Shown piece after piece: positions 15,159 to 23,383 of a DNA stretch of 60,084 bases. The position numbers were made by a program, and so were the translations under genes. The DNA is taken from NCBI GenBank assembly GCA_903945325.1, contig CAJAVE010000090.1:1-60084 (forward strand). The letters are read 5' to 3'. The number at the start of each line of letters is the position of its first letter. Position 1 is the stretch's first letter. The notes beneath the pieces were generated by a model. It worked only from the letters and a program-made list of their open reading frames with translations, did no database searches and was not told the DNA's origin. This stretch comes from an uncultured beta proteobacterium. Lineage in GTDB: Bacteria > Pseudomonadota > Gammaproteobacteria > Burkholderiales > Burkholderiaceae_C.

Positions 15159-17996
15159 TTAGAAATCGTACTTCATGGACACCGTCAACGTGCGGCCAAA
15201 CGGATCGGCAACGCGTGGGTCCCAGCCAGCACCAGCCACATCATCTACATCGTGGTGCGTAAACGGTGGTTTCACATCCAGCAGATTGCGAATGCCGACC
15301 GTGACGCTTGCATTCTTGATGCCTTTGTACGTAGCGCTGAGTCCAAACGTGGTGTAGCTGTCCACATCGGTATTGGCAGTGGCCGGCATGGTGGCGCGAT
15401 TCGTCAGGTTCTGATCCTGGTAGCCCGACTTGTAGGTACCGGTCAGTGTGCTGCTCCATGGCCCACCGGTCCAGGTCAGGCTGGTGGTGAACTTGTTGCG
15501 CAGATACAGGGTACGTGTTCCAAAGGTTCCCACGTATTCAGCCATTGGCAGATTCTCCAGCGGAGACTCCATGTGGCTCAGCATGTGCGTGCCGTTGATC
15601 GCTGCAACCCACTTGCTGTCCATGGCATTGAAGGAGCCGGTTGCACCCCAATCAATACCCTTGGTAGAACTACCCGCTGCATTGACCCAGCCCGCGCGAA
15701 CCACCGACACATTGCCTGTAGCATCCCGCACAAAACGGTCTGTAAACAGGCCATAGTTGTTTCGCAGATCACCAATGGTCAGGGTGCGGATACGGTCGGT
15801 CAGGTCTACGCGCCAGTAGTCGAGGGACAAAGTCACGTCACTGACAGGCGCCCATGCAAAGCCCAAGGTGCCTTGCTTGGACTTTTCGGGCTTCAGATCA
15901 GGGTTGCCGCTGTTGGTGTAGTTCACCTGAATGTCGCACTGCGTCGGGTCAACCGGGCAACGCACCGGGTCCGCCCACTTGGTGACGTCCAGCTGCGGTG
16001 CATTGTTGACTTGCTGCTGCTGGAATGTCGGGGCCTTGAAGCCGGAATTGACAGAACCGCGCATCAGGAAAGTCGGCAGTGGCTGGTAACGGAATGCGAC
16101 TTTTGGATTGGTCGTGGTGCCAAAGCCCTCGTATTTATCAGTACGCAATGCCAATTGCAGTTCCAGAGCCTTGGTAACCGGCACTGCCAGTTCGCCATAC
16201 ACGGCCTGGATGTTGCGGGAAATCAGTGGCACGCCCGAGTTGCCGGGGCACAACAAAACGTCGGAGGCCACCGTCGTCAGTAGCGTACTGACGCAGGTAA
16301 TGGCTGCCGTCGTATTTGCCGTGGTGTTGGCAAACTCATAGGTTTCCTTGCGCAAATCAAACCCGACTGCAAAGCCCAATGGGCCTGCCGGCAGGTTCAT
16401 CAACTCACCCGACAAGGAGCCATCCAGCTGGGTCAATGCGGTTTTGCCGCCCATGACGCGTCCACGCGCCTTGGTGGATTCAATGAGGGCCATCGCAGCC
16501 GGGGTCTGCGCCTGGCCAGGCATCACCCAGGGGTTGATGAGGCCGGTCTTCAACGCCGCATGGAGCTTGGTTGAATAGGCATAGCCGTCATACAAATCCG
16601 AATAGGCCTCGGCCTGTGCAGTGGACAAACCCAACTTGTAGTCATATTTGCCGATCACACCGTCCAGCGCCACCAGCAGGCGGCCATTGCTGGAGATGTT
16701 GTCGATGATCCGGTTACCCCAATCCTGCATACGGAAACGGTAGGCGATGGGTTTGGTCGGATCAAAATCCAGAACCCCGTAGTCTTTCAGGTTCAGGTAA
16801 TGGGGCCCGTTGACCGGGTAAAAGTTGTTGCCGATAGCGGCATTGGTGGACGAACTGGTGCTGAACTGGGATGGGGTCAGCTCGGAACGCACACCGGTGC
16901 GCGAGCCCGTCAGTTCGACTGTGGCGGTGTGGTTTTCCGCCAGCTTCATGCTGCCACGCATGACCAGATTGGTGGCCTCCTTGGGTGTGGCCAGCATGTA
17001 CTGGCTGCCGTAGTCGGTATTGCAAAGGTATCTTCCGCTTGCCAGATTGGCCGCGCGGGTAGCTGCCGAAGCGGTGGGCGTAGTCCACAGCGCTGGCTGG
17101 AACTGCACACCTTCAGTCACCGCATCACACTGGTTCTGCATGCTCAACAGGTTAATACGGGTGTATTTGGTGACGTCGGTCGCGCCCACGCGAGACCCGG
17201 TGGTGCCCATGGCCGTACCCGTGCCAGTGATGATGTTGGCAAACGGTGAGCTGCTGGAATTGGGTGACAGCCCCATCGCCGGGTTGAAACCATTGGACCA
17301 GTCGCGATCAGACCCCCGAAGAATGTCGTCCTTGCCGACCGACAGACTGGCCATCACATTGAAGCCGTCTTTCTCCAGAGTGCCTTTGCCCGCAGTCAGC
17401 GACAGCTTGCGCGTGGCACCTGCAGCAGACTGGAAGGGCCGTGAGCCATCCAGCCCAATGGATACGCCTTCATAGTCTTTCTTCAGGATGAAGTTGATCA
17501 CACCGCCAATCGCATCCGTTCCGTAGATGGCGGATGCGCCGTCCTTGAGAATTTCAACCCGCTGGATTGCCGCGAAAGGGATGGTGTTGAGGTCAACACT
17601 ACCGCCGCTCATGCCATGGGTGCTCACCCGACGACCATTCAGCAGGACCAGCGTACTGCCAGGCCCGAACCCACGCAGATTCGCACTGGCCGAACCACCG
17701 GTCAAACGATCGGTGTCGCCACCAAAAATATTGTTGTTCGATACCGCGTTATCCGCACCGGATGCATTGCCAGACACCTGGTTCAGCATTTGCTCTACCG
17801 AGCCAATGCCACGCTTGACCAGGTCTTCGGAGGTCAGTATCTCAATCGGCAAAGCGCCTTCCGACTGAATGCGCTTGATGCTCGAACCCGTGATTTCCAC
17901 ACGGCCCAGCGACTGGGTGGTTGGGGGCGTTTGCGCCATGCCCACCAGGTGGGTGCTCAATCCCAGCAGGGCCAGACTGCGGGTCAACTTTTTCAT
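15159..17996 (-). CDS. TonB-dependent outer-membrane receptor
   Basis: A 945-residue receptor for active import across the outer membrane, driven by TonB-ExbBD. The signal peptide starts MKKLTRSLALLGLSTHLVGM. The plug follows, with VEITGSSIKRIQSEG, LPIEILTSEDLVKRGIGSVE and SGNASGADNAVSNNN. The barrel ends in the typical terminal TLTVSMKYDF. The start at 17996 is chosen for the signal peptide. This subfamily (long plug, VTGSxIKR start) is common in beta-proteobacteria and Caulobacter-type bacteria and is used for sugars and peptides. The ligand is unknown; the neighbours make peptidoglycan fragments a reasonable guess. A terminator follows. Confidence 0.93.
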   Translation of the reverse strand: MKKLTRSLALLGLSTHLVGMAQTPPTTQSLGRVEITGSSIKRIQSEGALPIEILTSEDLVKRGIGSVEQMLNQVSGNASGADNAVSNNNIFGGDTDRLTGGSASANLRGFGPGSTLVLLNGRRVSTHGMSGGSVDLNTIPFAAIQRVEILKDGASAIYGTDAIGGVINFILKKDYEGVSIGLDGSRPFQSAAGATRKLSLTAGKGTLEKDGFNVMASLSVGKDDILRGSDRDWSNGFNPAMGLSPNSSSSPFANIITGTGTAMGTTGSRVGATDVTKYTRINLLSMQNQCDAVTEGVQFQPALWTTPTASAATRAANLASGRYLCNTDYGSQYMLATPKEATNLVMRGSMKLAENHTATVELTGSRTGVRSELTPSQFSTSSSTNAAIGNNFYPVNGPHYLNLKDYGVLDFDPTKPIAYRFRMQDWGNRIIDNISSNGRLLVALDGVIGKYDYKLGLSTAQAEAYSDLYDGYAYSTKLHAALKTGLINPWVMPGQAQTPAAMALIESTKARGRVMGGKTALTQLDGSLSGELMNLPAGPLGFAVGFDLRKETYEFANTTANTTAAITCVSTLLTTVASDVLLCPGNSGVPLISRNIQAVYGELAVPVTKALELQLALRTDKYEGFGTTTNPKVAFRYQPLPTFLMRGSVNSGFKAPTFQQQQVNNAPQLDVTKWADPVRCPVDPTQCDIQVNYTNSGNPDLKPEKSKQGTLGFAWAPVSDVTLSLDYWRVDLTDRIRTLTIGDLRNNYGLFTDRFVRDATGNVSVVRAGWVNAAGSSTKGIDWGATGSFNAMDSKWVAAINGTHMLSHMESPLENLPMAEYVGTFGTRTLYLRNKFTTSLTWTGGPWSSTLTGTYKSGYQDQNLTNRATMPATANTDVDSYTTFGLSATYKGIKNASVTVGIRNLLDVKPPFTHHDVDDVAGAGWDPRVADPFGRTLTVSMKYDF

Positions 17997-18277
17997 GTTC
18001 AAGGTAGAACTCCTTTGGTTATTGGTTGATGGTCGGTATTCAGCAAAAACAAACGCCACTTTCGCGGTTGGGCGCGTCAGAATTTCGATGGAGCACTTGT
18101 TACATATTGAAGCAGAAGCCCTTTGTAAACCATAGGTAAAGGCCCGAAATGTCGCTTTACTGCGATAAATGCTTGGGTGGAATACATAACTTGCAGGAAT
18201 ACATTAAAACTCTTTTGTAGCAGGATTCGTTCCACATCCGCCGGGCCGGGCAACAGGAATTGGTGAAAAATGGCGAT

Positions 18278-19747
18278 ATGCCATCCATATCCCATGTCAG
18301 TAGCCGTCCAATGCGTCACTTCGGATGGCTGGGCGCATTTGTCATTTTGATGTTGACGGGTTGCGCAACGGTCAAGAACGTCAACGCGCTTCCTCCCACG
18401 GTCGAGGCAGCCCTGCAGAGGGCCGGCATGACCGACACCGTTCTGGGCGTCGTGGCCTACCCCCTGTCGGACAAGACCAGTGGCTTGCGGCTCCATGCGG
18501 ATGAACCCAGACAACCCGGCTCGACCATGAAGTTGGTCACCACCATCGTGGCATTGGAACGCCTGGGCACCAACTCACGGGGTCGCACCGATCTTTTGGC
18601 CAGCGTGAAGCCCAAAGATGGCGTCATCAACGGGGCCCTCTACCTCCGTGGTGGCGCGGATACCGACCTGGACTGGGGCGCTTTGTGGGGCATGCTGCGC
18701 CAGTTGCGTGAGCAAGGCGTAGCCCACATCCAGGGTGGCCTGGTGGTGGACCGCAGCCTGTTCAATCCGCCCCGGCTGGACGTGGGTCTACCGCCGTTCG
18801 ATGAAGCACCCGAGTTTCAGTACAACGTGATTCCTGATGCACTGAACCTCAACACCAGCCTGCTGGGCTTTGTGCTGCAGTCTGACGACCAAGCCTTGTC
18901 AGCGCGCACCAGTCCGGTGCTGCCAGCACTGCGGCTGGACACCAGTGCCATGACGCTGAACGACAACGCCTGCGCGAAGTGGGAGGACACCTGGCAGTTG
19001 CCAACGGTGGACGCAGATCAGGGCGCACCGTTGCTGCGTTTTCGGGGCCAGTTTCCCCGCAATTGCAGTCGGCAACTCGATCTCAACCTGGTAGATCGCC
19101 AGTGGGCCACTGCCGCCGCCGTTCGCCAGATCTGGAGTCAGCTCGGAGGACAGATCAGCGGCCCTGACGTGGAAGGTGCCACGCCATCCGATGCGGTGGT
19201 TCTGACCAGCCATCTGGGCCGCCCGTTTGCCGAAGTGGCCCGCGGCATGATGAAACGCTCTGACAATCCCTTGACCCGCTTGACCTACTTGCGACTGGGG
19301 GCCAAGACCGCGACCGCAGGTGAAGCCACACTGGATGCCGCAGCAGGCAGCGTGCGCGAGTGGTTTGCTGCCAAGGGCATACCGGTTGAGGGGCTGGTGA
19401 TGGACAACGGATCGGGCCTGTCACGCAGTGAGCGCATCACGGCCCATCAAATGGCGGCTGTGCTGGAGGTTGCCTACAAAGGGCCCTACGCACCCGAGCT
19501 GTTGACGAGCCTTCCCGTGGCAGGCGTGGACGGTACGCTGTCGCGCCGATTCAAAGGCAGCCTCGCTGAGGGCCGCGCCCGCATGAAAACGGGCACGCTG
19601 CGCAATGTGGTTGCACTGGCAGGCTATGTGCAGGACCAGTACGACCGAACGTGGGTGGTTGCGGCCACCTTGAACCACGACAGTGCGCCAGCCAAAGGCC
19701 ACGCCGTGCTGGACAGCATTGTTGAATGGGTAGCTTCACAGCAATAA
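18278..19747 (+). CDS. dacB: D-alanyl-D-alanine carboxypeptidase/endopeptidase, PBP4 family, lipoprotein-like
   Basis: A peptidase S13 enzyme that removes terminal D-Ala and cuts D-Ala-mDAP cross-links in the periplasm. The 489-residue product has all three active-site motifs: STMK near residue 82, SDN in MMKRSDNPL, and KTG in RMKTGTLRN. A lipobox LTGC near residue 29 suggests a lipid anchor, unlike the soluble E. coli PBP4. The start is uncertain: ATG 18278 is used, TTG 18260, GTG 18263 and ATG 18311 are in frame, and the last gives the neatest lipoprotein signal. It is divergent from the TonB receptor gene over about 280 bases without another visible gene. Confidence 0.93.
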   Translation: MPSISHVSSRPMRHFGWLGAFVILMLTGCATVKNVNALPPTVEAALQRAGMTDTVLGVVAYPLSDKTSGLRLHADEPRQPGSTMKLVTTIVALERLGTNSRGRTDLLASVKPKDGVINGALYLRGGADTDLDWGALWGMLRQLREQGVAHIQGGLVVDRSLFNPPRLDVGLPPFDEAPEFQYNVIPDALNLNTSLLGFVLQSDDQALSARTSPVLPALRLDTSAMTLNDNACAKWEDTWQLPTVDADQGAPLLRFRGQFPRNCSRQLDLNLVDRQWATAAAVRQIWSQLGGQISGPDVEGATPSDAVVLTSHLGRPFAEVARGMMKRSDNPLTRLTYLRLGAKTATAGEATLDAAAGSVREWFAAKGIPVEGLVMDNGSGLSRSERITAHQMAAVLEVAYKGPYAPELLTSLPVAGVDGTLSRRFKGSLAEGRARMKTGTLRNVVALAGYVQDQYDRTWVVAATLNHDSAPAKGHAVLDSIVEWVASQQ

Positions 19748-19752
19748 TTTAT

Positions 19753-19810
19753 GCCAAAAATGGCTGCATCCCTCTCCAGTATTGCGCAAGCAGCTATCTA
19801 ATTTATAGCA
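19753..19810. repeat. Dispersed repeat copy R5 (inverted relative to R1)
   Basis: CCAAAAATGGCTGCATCCCT, then CTCCAGTATTGCGCAAGCAG and CTATCTAATTTATAGC. It fills the gap between the convergent dacB and mepA genes. Confidence 0.8.
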
Positions 19811-19818
19811 ATCTGAAA

Positions 19819-20739
19819 CTAGCGCACGTCCAGCACGTGGCGGCATTCGGGCGGCAATTTCACCAGTGTCAGCACCTGCGGCGGCACACCGGAGGGCTTG
19901 GGGTGCAATGCCTCGTCGGTAAACCACCAATCCAGCGAGGCGTCGCAGCCATCACCCTCGGGAGTAGGGTCCTGCACTGTGCATTTGGCGGCACCCGGCG
20001 GGCAGAAGAGCCGGACATGAAAGTGGTAGTCGTGCCCATGCTCGGGTCGAATCTTGCGCAGCCAGGGCTCGCCGCTGGCAGTGCGGCACAGGGCACGTTT
20101 GATGGCGGCATTCACAAAAATGCGCTGCACCTGTGCATCCATGGCAGCCGTGCGCAATACCGCCTGGTGGCCAGGCGTCCAGGCCGTCGGCTCCACATCC
20201 AGCCTGTCGGCCCGCACCACCGTGATGGAAGAAACCTCCTCACGCTCGGCGCGCGACATGCGCTGCGCCGGCATGGGTTTGAGCCAGATGTCGGCATCCA
20301 GCCCCAACTGGTGAGAGGCGTGCCCGGTCAGCATCGGGCCACCGCGTGGTTGCGCCATGTCACCCACCAGAATGCCGGGCCAGCCACTGGCCTGCGCGGC
20401 GGCGGGGGCAAAGCGCTCCACAAAGCGGATCAGTTCCGGGTGTCCCCAGTTGCGCTTGCGCGAGGGCCGCATGGCCTGCCATTGCGGTCCGTCAGGGGCT
20501 AGCGCCTGCGCGCCCGCCAGGCAGCCTTTGGAATAGAAGCCAAAGGGCTCGGGTTCCAGCGGCGCCGCCGTGGTTGCGCGTCCAAACAGTGCCTTGGCTG
20601 GGGTATTCGCATCCAGGGGATTGCTCAGCGGCGCGAGAGGCGGCGGGTTGAGCGTACCCTTGTCCTGCGCCTGGACCAACCCCGCGCACACGAAAAATAG
20701 CAGGGTGCTGGCTTGAAGAAACTGGTGCATAGGGTGCAT
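19819..20739 (-). CDS. mepA: Penicillin-insensitive murein DD-endopeptidase
   Basis: A periplasmic LAS-type zinc peptidase (M74) that cleaves D-Ala-mDAP cross-bridges. The 306-residue product has a signal peptide (hydrophobic 8-20, cut near VQAQ), FYSKGCLAGAQAL, the zinc motif GHASHQLGLDADIW and HGHDYHFHVRLFCP near the C-terminus. Cysteines at these sites match the disulfides of MepA. It is the last gene of the minus-strand operon amiD-like-spmAB-lysR-ddpX-ldcA-mepA, 5 bases after the ldcA-like stop. Confidence 0.95.
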   Translation of the reverse strand: MHPMHQFLQASTLLFFVCAGLVQAQDKGTLNPPPLAPLSNPLDANTPAKALFGRATTAAPLEPEPFGFYSKGCLAGAQALAPDGPQWQAMRPSRKRNWGHPELIRFVERFAPAAAQASGWPGILVGDMAQPRGGPMLTGHASHQLGLDADIWLKPMPAQRMSRAEREEVSSITVVRADRLDVEPTAWTPGHQAVLRTAAMDAQVQRIFVNAAIKRALCRTASGEPWLRKIRPEHGHDYHFHVRLFCPPGAAKCTVQDPTPEGDGCDASLDWWFTDEALHPKPSGVPPQVLTLVKLPPECRHVLDVR

Positions 20740-20744
20740 GAAAG

Positions 20745-21809
20745 TCAGAGCACCGCGGGGTGCAAAAGTTGCAACGTCCCCGCACCGGCATCCATCTCCA
20801 CCTCCAGCCCGACGGGAATAGTGAACTTGCGCTTGATGTGGCCGATCATGGCCCCGCGAAAGACCGGCACGTTGAGCGGCAGGAAATAGTCATCAAACAC
20901 TTCATCCAGGGTCAGCGTGCCGAAACGGCCATCGCCTGGCTCGCACTTGGTAAATTTGCCCAGCACCACACCGGCTAGCTGGCTGAGCGCACCGCACAGG
21001 CGCAAGGTCGACAGCAGCCGGTCCACACGGTAGATGTATTCGTTGATGTCTTCCAGAAACAACAGGCTGCCGCGAAAGTCCGGCATATACGCAGACCCAG
21101 CCAGCGAAGCCAGCACCGACAGATTGCCACCCACCAGCCGCCCCCGCGCCTTGCCGGGGCGCAGCGTCGATATACGGTCCTGGGTTTGCACCAGGTTGTC
21201 GCCCCGCTCACCGGTCGGGTTGCGCAGCAGGGGGGTCTGCGCCTGCATCACCATGTTCTTGAAGTGGGCCACGCTGAAGTCATTCCACTCCGATTCGGCC
21301 ACCGGGCAGTGAAAGGTCACCAGCCCGGTCTGGCGCTGAATGCCATTGACCAGTGCGGTCAGGTCCGAGAAACCGCCAAAGAACTTGGGCTTGGCGCGGA
21401 TCAACGCGTAGTCCAGCTTGTCAATGATGCGGTTGCAGCCCGAGCCACCGGTCACGGCAATCAAACCGGCGACCTCGTCGTCGGCAAAAAACGTGTTGAT
21501 ATCGCTGGCCCGCTGGGTATCGGTCCCGCCAAAGTGGCCATAGCGCGCACGCACATGGGCGCCTAGCTTGACCTTGAACCCCAGCGCCTGCAGTGCCTCG
21601 ACGGCTATTTGCAGGGGTTCGCGCTCAAACGTGGCGTTGGCGGGGCTGACCAAGCCCAGCGTATCGCCTGCACGCAATCGGCGCGCCAGCAGAATGGGCC
21701 GAACGGAGGGCTGGGGGCTGGGGGCTGGCGCAGTGCCATTGGCGGAGCTTCCCACAGCGGCTACGCCCAGGGACAGCGACTGAACAAATTGGCGGCGTTG
21801 CACGGTCAT
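20745..21809 (-). CDS. LD-carboxypeptidase (peptidase S66) with a twin-arginine signal
   Basis: It removes the terminal D-Ala from murein tetrapeptides (L,D bond). The 354-residue product has GLVSPAN, the nucleophile Ser148 in FFGGFSDLTAL, the Glu region LLFLEDINEYIYRVDRLL and the His in GHIKRKFTIPVG. The N-terminus MTVQRRQFVQSLSLGVAAVG looks like a Tat signal (RRxF then a hydrophobic stretch). E. coli LdcA is cytoplasmic, so export would put this activity in the periplasm beside MepA and DacB. It lies in the minus-strand operon. Confidence 0.92.
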   Translation of the reverse strand: MTVQRRQFVQSLSLGVAAVGSSANGTAPAPSPQPSVRPILLARRLRAGDTLGLVSPANATFEREPLQIAVEALQALGFKVKLGAHVRARYGHFGGTDTQRASDINTFFADDEVAGLIAVTGGSGCNRIIDKLDYALIRAKPKFFGGFSDLTALVNGIQRQTGLVTFHCPVAESEWNDFSVAHFKNMVMQAQTPLLRNPTGERGDNLVQTQDRISTLRPGKARGRLVGGNLSVLASLAGSAYMPDFRGSLLFLEDINEYIYRVDRLLSTLRLCGALSQLAGVVLGKFTKCEPGDGRFGTLTLDEVFDDYFLPLNVPVFRGAMIGHIKRKFTIPVGLEVEMDAGAGTLQLLHPAVL

Positions 21810-21847
21810 AGACTTTTCGTTCCAGTTACGGCGTATACAAAAGACCC

Positions 21848-22468
21848 CTACAGCACACGGGGAAGATCCCGGCGTACCACATCGCGGTCGCCCAAGTCAA
21901 AGTGCCACCACTCGGAATGAATGCCATGAAAACCCGCATGGCGCATGGCCGCGCGCAGCCAGCCCCGGTTGGCAAGCTGCGCCGATGTCAACACGCCCGC
22001 AGCCAGGTGCTCGGCTTCGCGGTCCGGGTGAGACACCAGCGTCATTTCGTCAAAAGCCGATCCCATGTCCAACTCCTGGCCACGGTTGTCAAGCAGTGTC
22101 ACATCCACTGCCATACCGAAGGAATGGATCGAGCCACGCTCCGGGTGGGCCAGGTACATGGCCTGCGGTGTGTTTTCAAACTCGCTGTAAAGCTGCTCCT
22201 GAATGCGTTGGGGCCGCAAGGCGTCCAGCACGCGGATGCGTGTGCCGGGCACCCGCGTTGCCAACCACTGCCCAGCCTGCTCCAGCGCCAAAGCCGCTTC
22301 CACCCGCAGATAGGCGCAATCGATGCCCTCGTACAGCACTCGGTTCAGAAAGTTGTTGCTGGTGGTGTAGCGCAGATCCACGTCGATGTGGCGCACATCC
22401 CCAAGGGCCATGAATCCAGCGCTGTCGGGAATGTCTTCACACGCAATCGTGCTGGAACTATGCGGCAC
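21848..22468 (-). CDS. D-alanyl-D-alanine dipeptidase (VanX/DdpX family)
   Basis: A zinc dipeptidase (M15D) that splits D-Ala-D-Ala into two D-Ala. The 206-residue product shows the Arg motif DALRPQ (residues about 82-87), the zinc motif SIHSFGMAVDVTL (H115, D122) and HSEWWHFD with the catalytic Glu and third ligand. No signal peptide is evident, so it should act in the cytoplasm, as do VanX and DdpX. Free D-Ala could then be oxidised by the nearby DadA-like enzyme. There are no vanHA or vanRS genes, so a catabolic role is favoured over vancomycin resistance. Confidence 0.93.
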   Translation of the reverse strand: MPHSSSTIACEDIPDSAGFMALGDVRHIDVDLRYTTSNNFLNRVLYEGIDCAYLRVEAALALEQAGQWLATRVPGTRIRVLDALRPQRIQEQLYSEFENTPQAMYLAHPERGSIHSFGMAVDVTLLDNRGQELDMGSAFDEMTLVSHPDREAEHLAAGVLTSAQLANRGWLRAAMRHAGFHGIHSEWWHFDLGDRDVVRRDLPRVL

Positions 22469-22471
22469 TGA

Positions 22472-23374
22472 TTACACCCCTACTGAAGCCAGACTCGCAC
22501 GCGCCGTATCACCCAGAAACTTCACCAGCCGCCGAGCCGACTGCGCGGGCGGTGAACCGGTAGCCGTCAGTAGATACAACTGCACGGGTATGGCGGGTTC
22601 GAGTGCCCGTACCCGCACCCGCGTGCGGTCTGCGCAGGCCGCAGTAAAGGGATCCACCACCGTCATGCCGGCACCGGCCTCCACCAGCGAGCGCGCCAAC
22701 TGGTAGGTTTGCACGGTGATGCGGCTCTGGGGGTGAATGCCCTGCTCTTCAAACGCACCCATCACCAGATTGCCCAGGGGGTCACCCTCGGCAATGGCAA
22801 TCAGGGGCGTAGTGATGTCCGATACCTTCAGCGCACCGTCGATTGCCCCCTCCACGCTGTTCAGCGGGCACAAGGCCATCATCGGCCCGGCGGCAACGGG
22901 CTCCGCAACGATGCCGGGGTAACAGGGGTCATGCAAAGACAAGGCCAAATCGGCTTCATTCAACAGCAGCGCACTGATGATTTCGCGCGTATGGTGCGTG
23001 GCCAGCGTGCAACGCACTTGGGGGTAGGCATTGGACCATTGCACGATGGCTGATGGCAGGATGGAAACACCCAGGGCTGGCGTGGATACCAGCCGCAACA
23101 ATTCAAACTCGCCCGTGCGCAGGTTGGATGCCAGGCGACGGATAGAAACCAGGTCCTTGTTAAGCTTGTCAATCTCGATGCGCAGGCGCTGCGCCTCCGG
23201 TGTTGGGTACAGCTTGCCGCGCACCCGGTTGAACAGCGGAATGCCCAGTTGCAGCTCACAGTGCTGCAGGACCTTGGTGACGGCCGGCTGTGAGATATGC
23301 AGGATCTGCGCGGCACCCGTGATGGTTCCCGCCTGCATGATGGCGTGAAAAACCTCAATGTGTCGCAGTCGCAT
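22472..23374 (-). CDS. LysR-family transcriptional regulator
   Basis: A 300-residue regulator with an N-terminal winged helix-turn-helix (MRLRHIEVFHAIMQAGTITG, SQPAVTKVLQHCE) and a periplasmic-binding-like effector domain from about residue 90. It is embedded in the minus-strand operon between spmAB and ddpX, with gaps of 3 and 9 bases, so it probably controls this operon. A T-N11-A-type site is seen in the divergent promoter region (25496-25510). The inducer is unknown; a murein peptide, D-Ala dipeptide or amino sugar is plausible. Confidence 0.93.
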   Translation of the reverse strand: MRLRHIEVFHAIMQAGTITGAAQILHISQPAVTKVLQHCELQLGIPLFNRVRGKLYPTPEAQRLRIEIDKLNKDLVSIRRLASNLRTGEFELLRLVSTPALGVSILPSAIVQWSNAYPQVRCTLATHHTREIISALLLNEADLALSLHDPCYPGIVAEPVAAGPMMALCPLNSVEGAIDGALKVSDITTPLIAIAEGDPLGNLVMGAFEEQGIHPQSRITVQTYQLARSLVEAGAGMTVVDPFTAACADRTRVRVRALEPAIPVQLYLLTATGSPPAQSARRLVKFLGDTARASLASVGV

Positions 23375-23383
23375 GAAGCCCCA

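Noticed and set aside
15252-16283. 343-codon plus-strand ORF opposite the TonB receptor gene
   Set aside because: It is an antisense shadow of the receptor, which has signal peptide, plug motif and terminal aromatic residue on the other strand.
21848-22468. Vancomycin-resistance locus based on the VanX-like dipeptidase
   Set aside because: There are no vanH, vanA/B ligase or vanRS genes nearby, and the host is Gram-negative. A catabolic role fits the operon.
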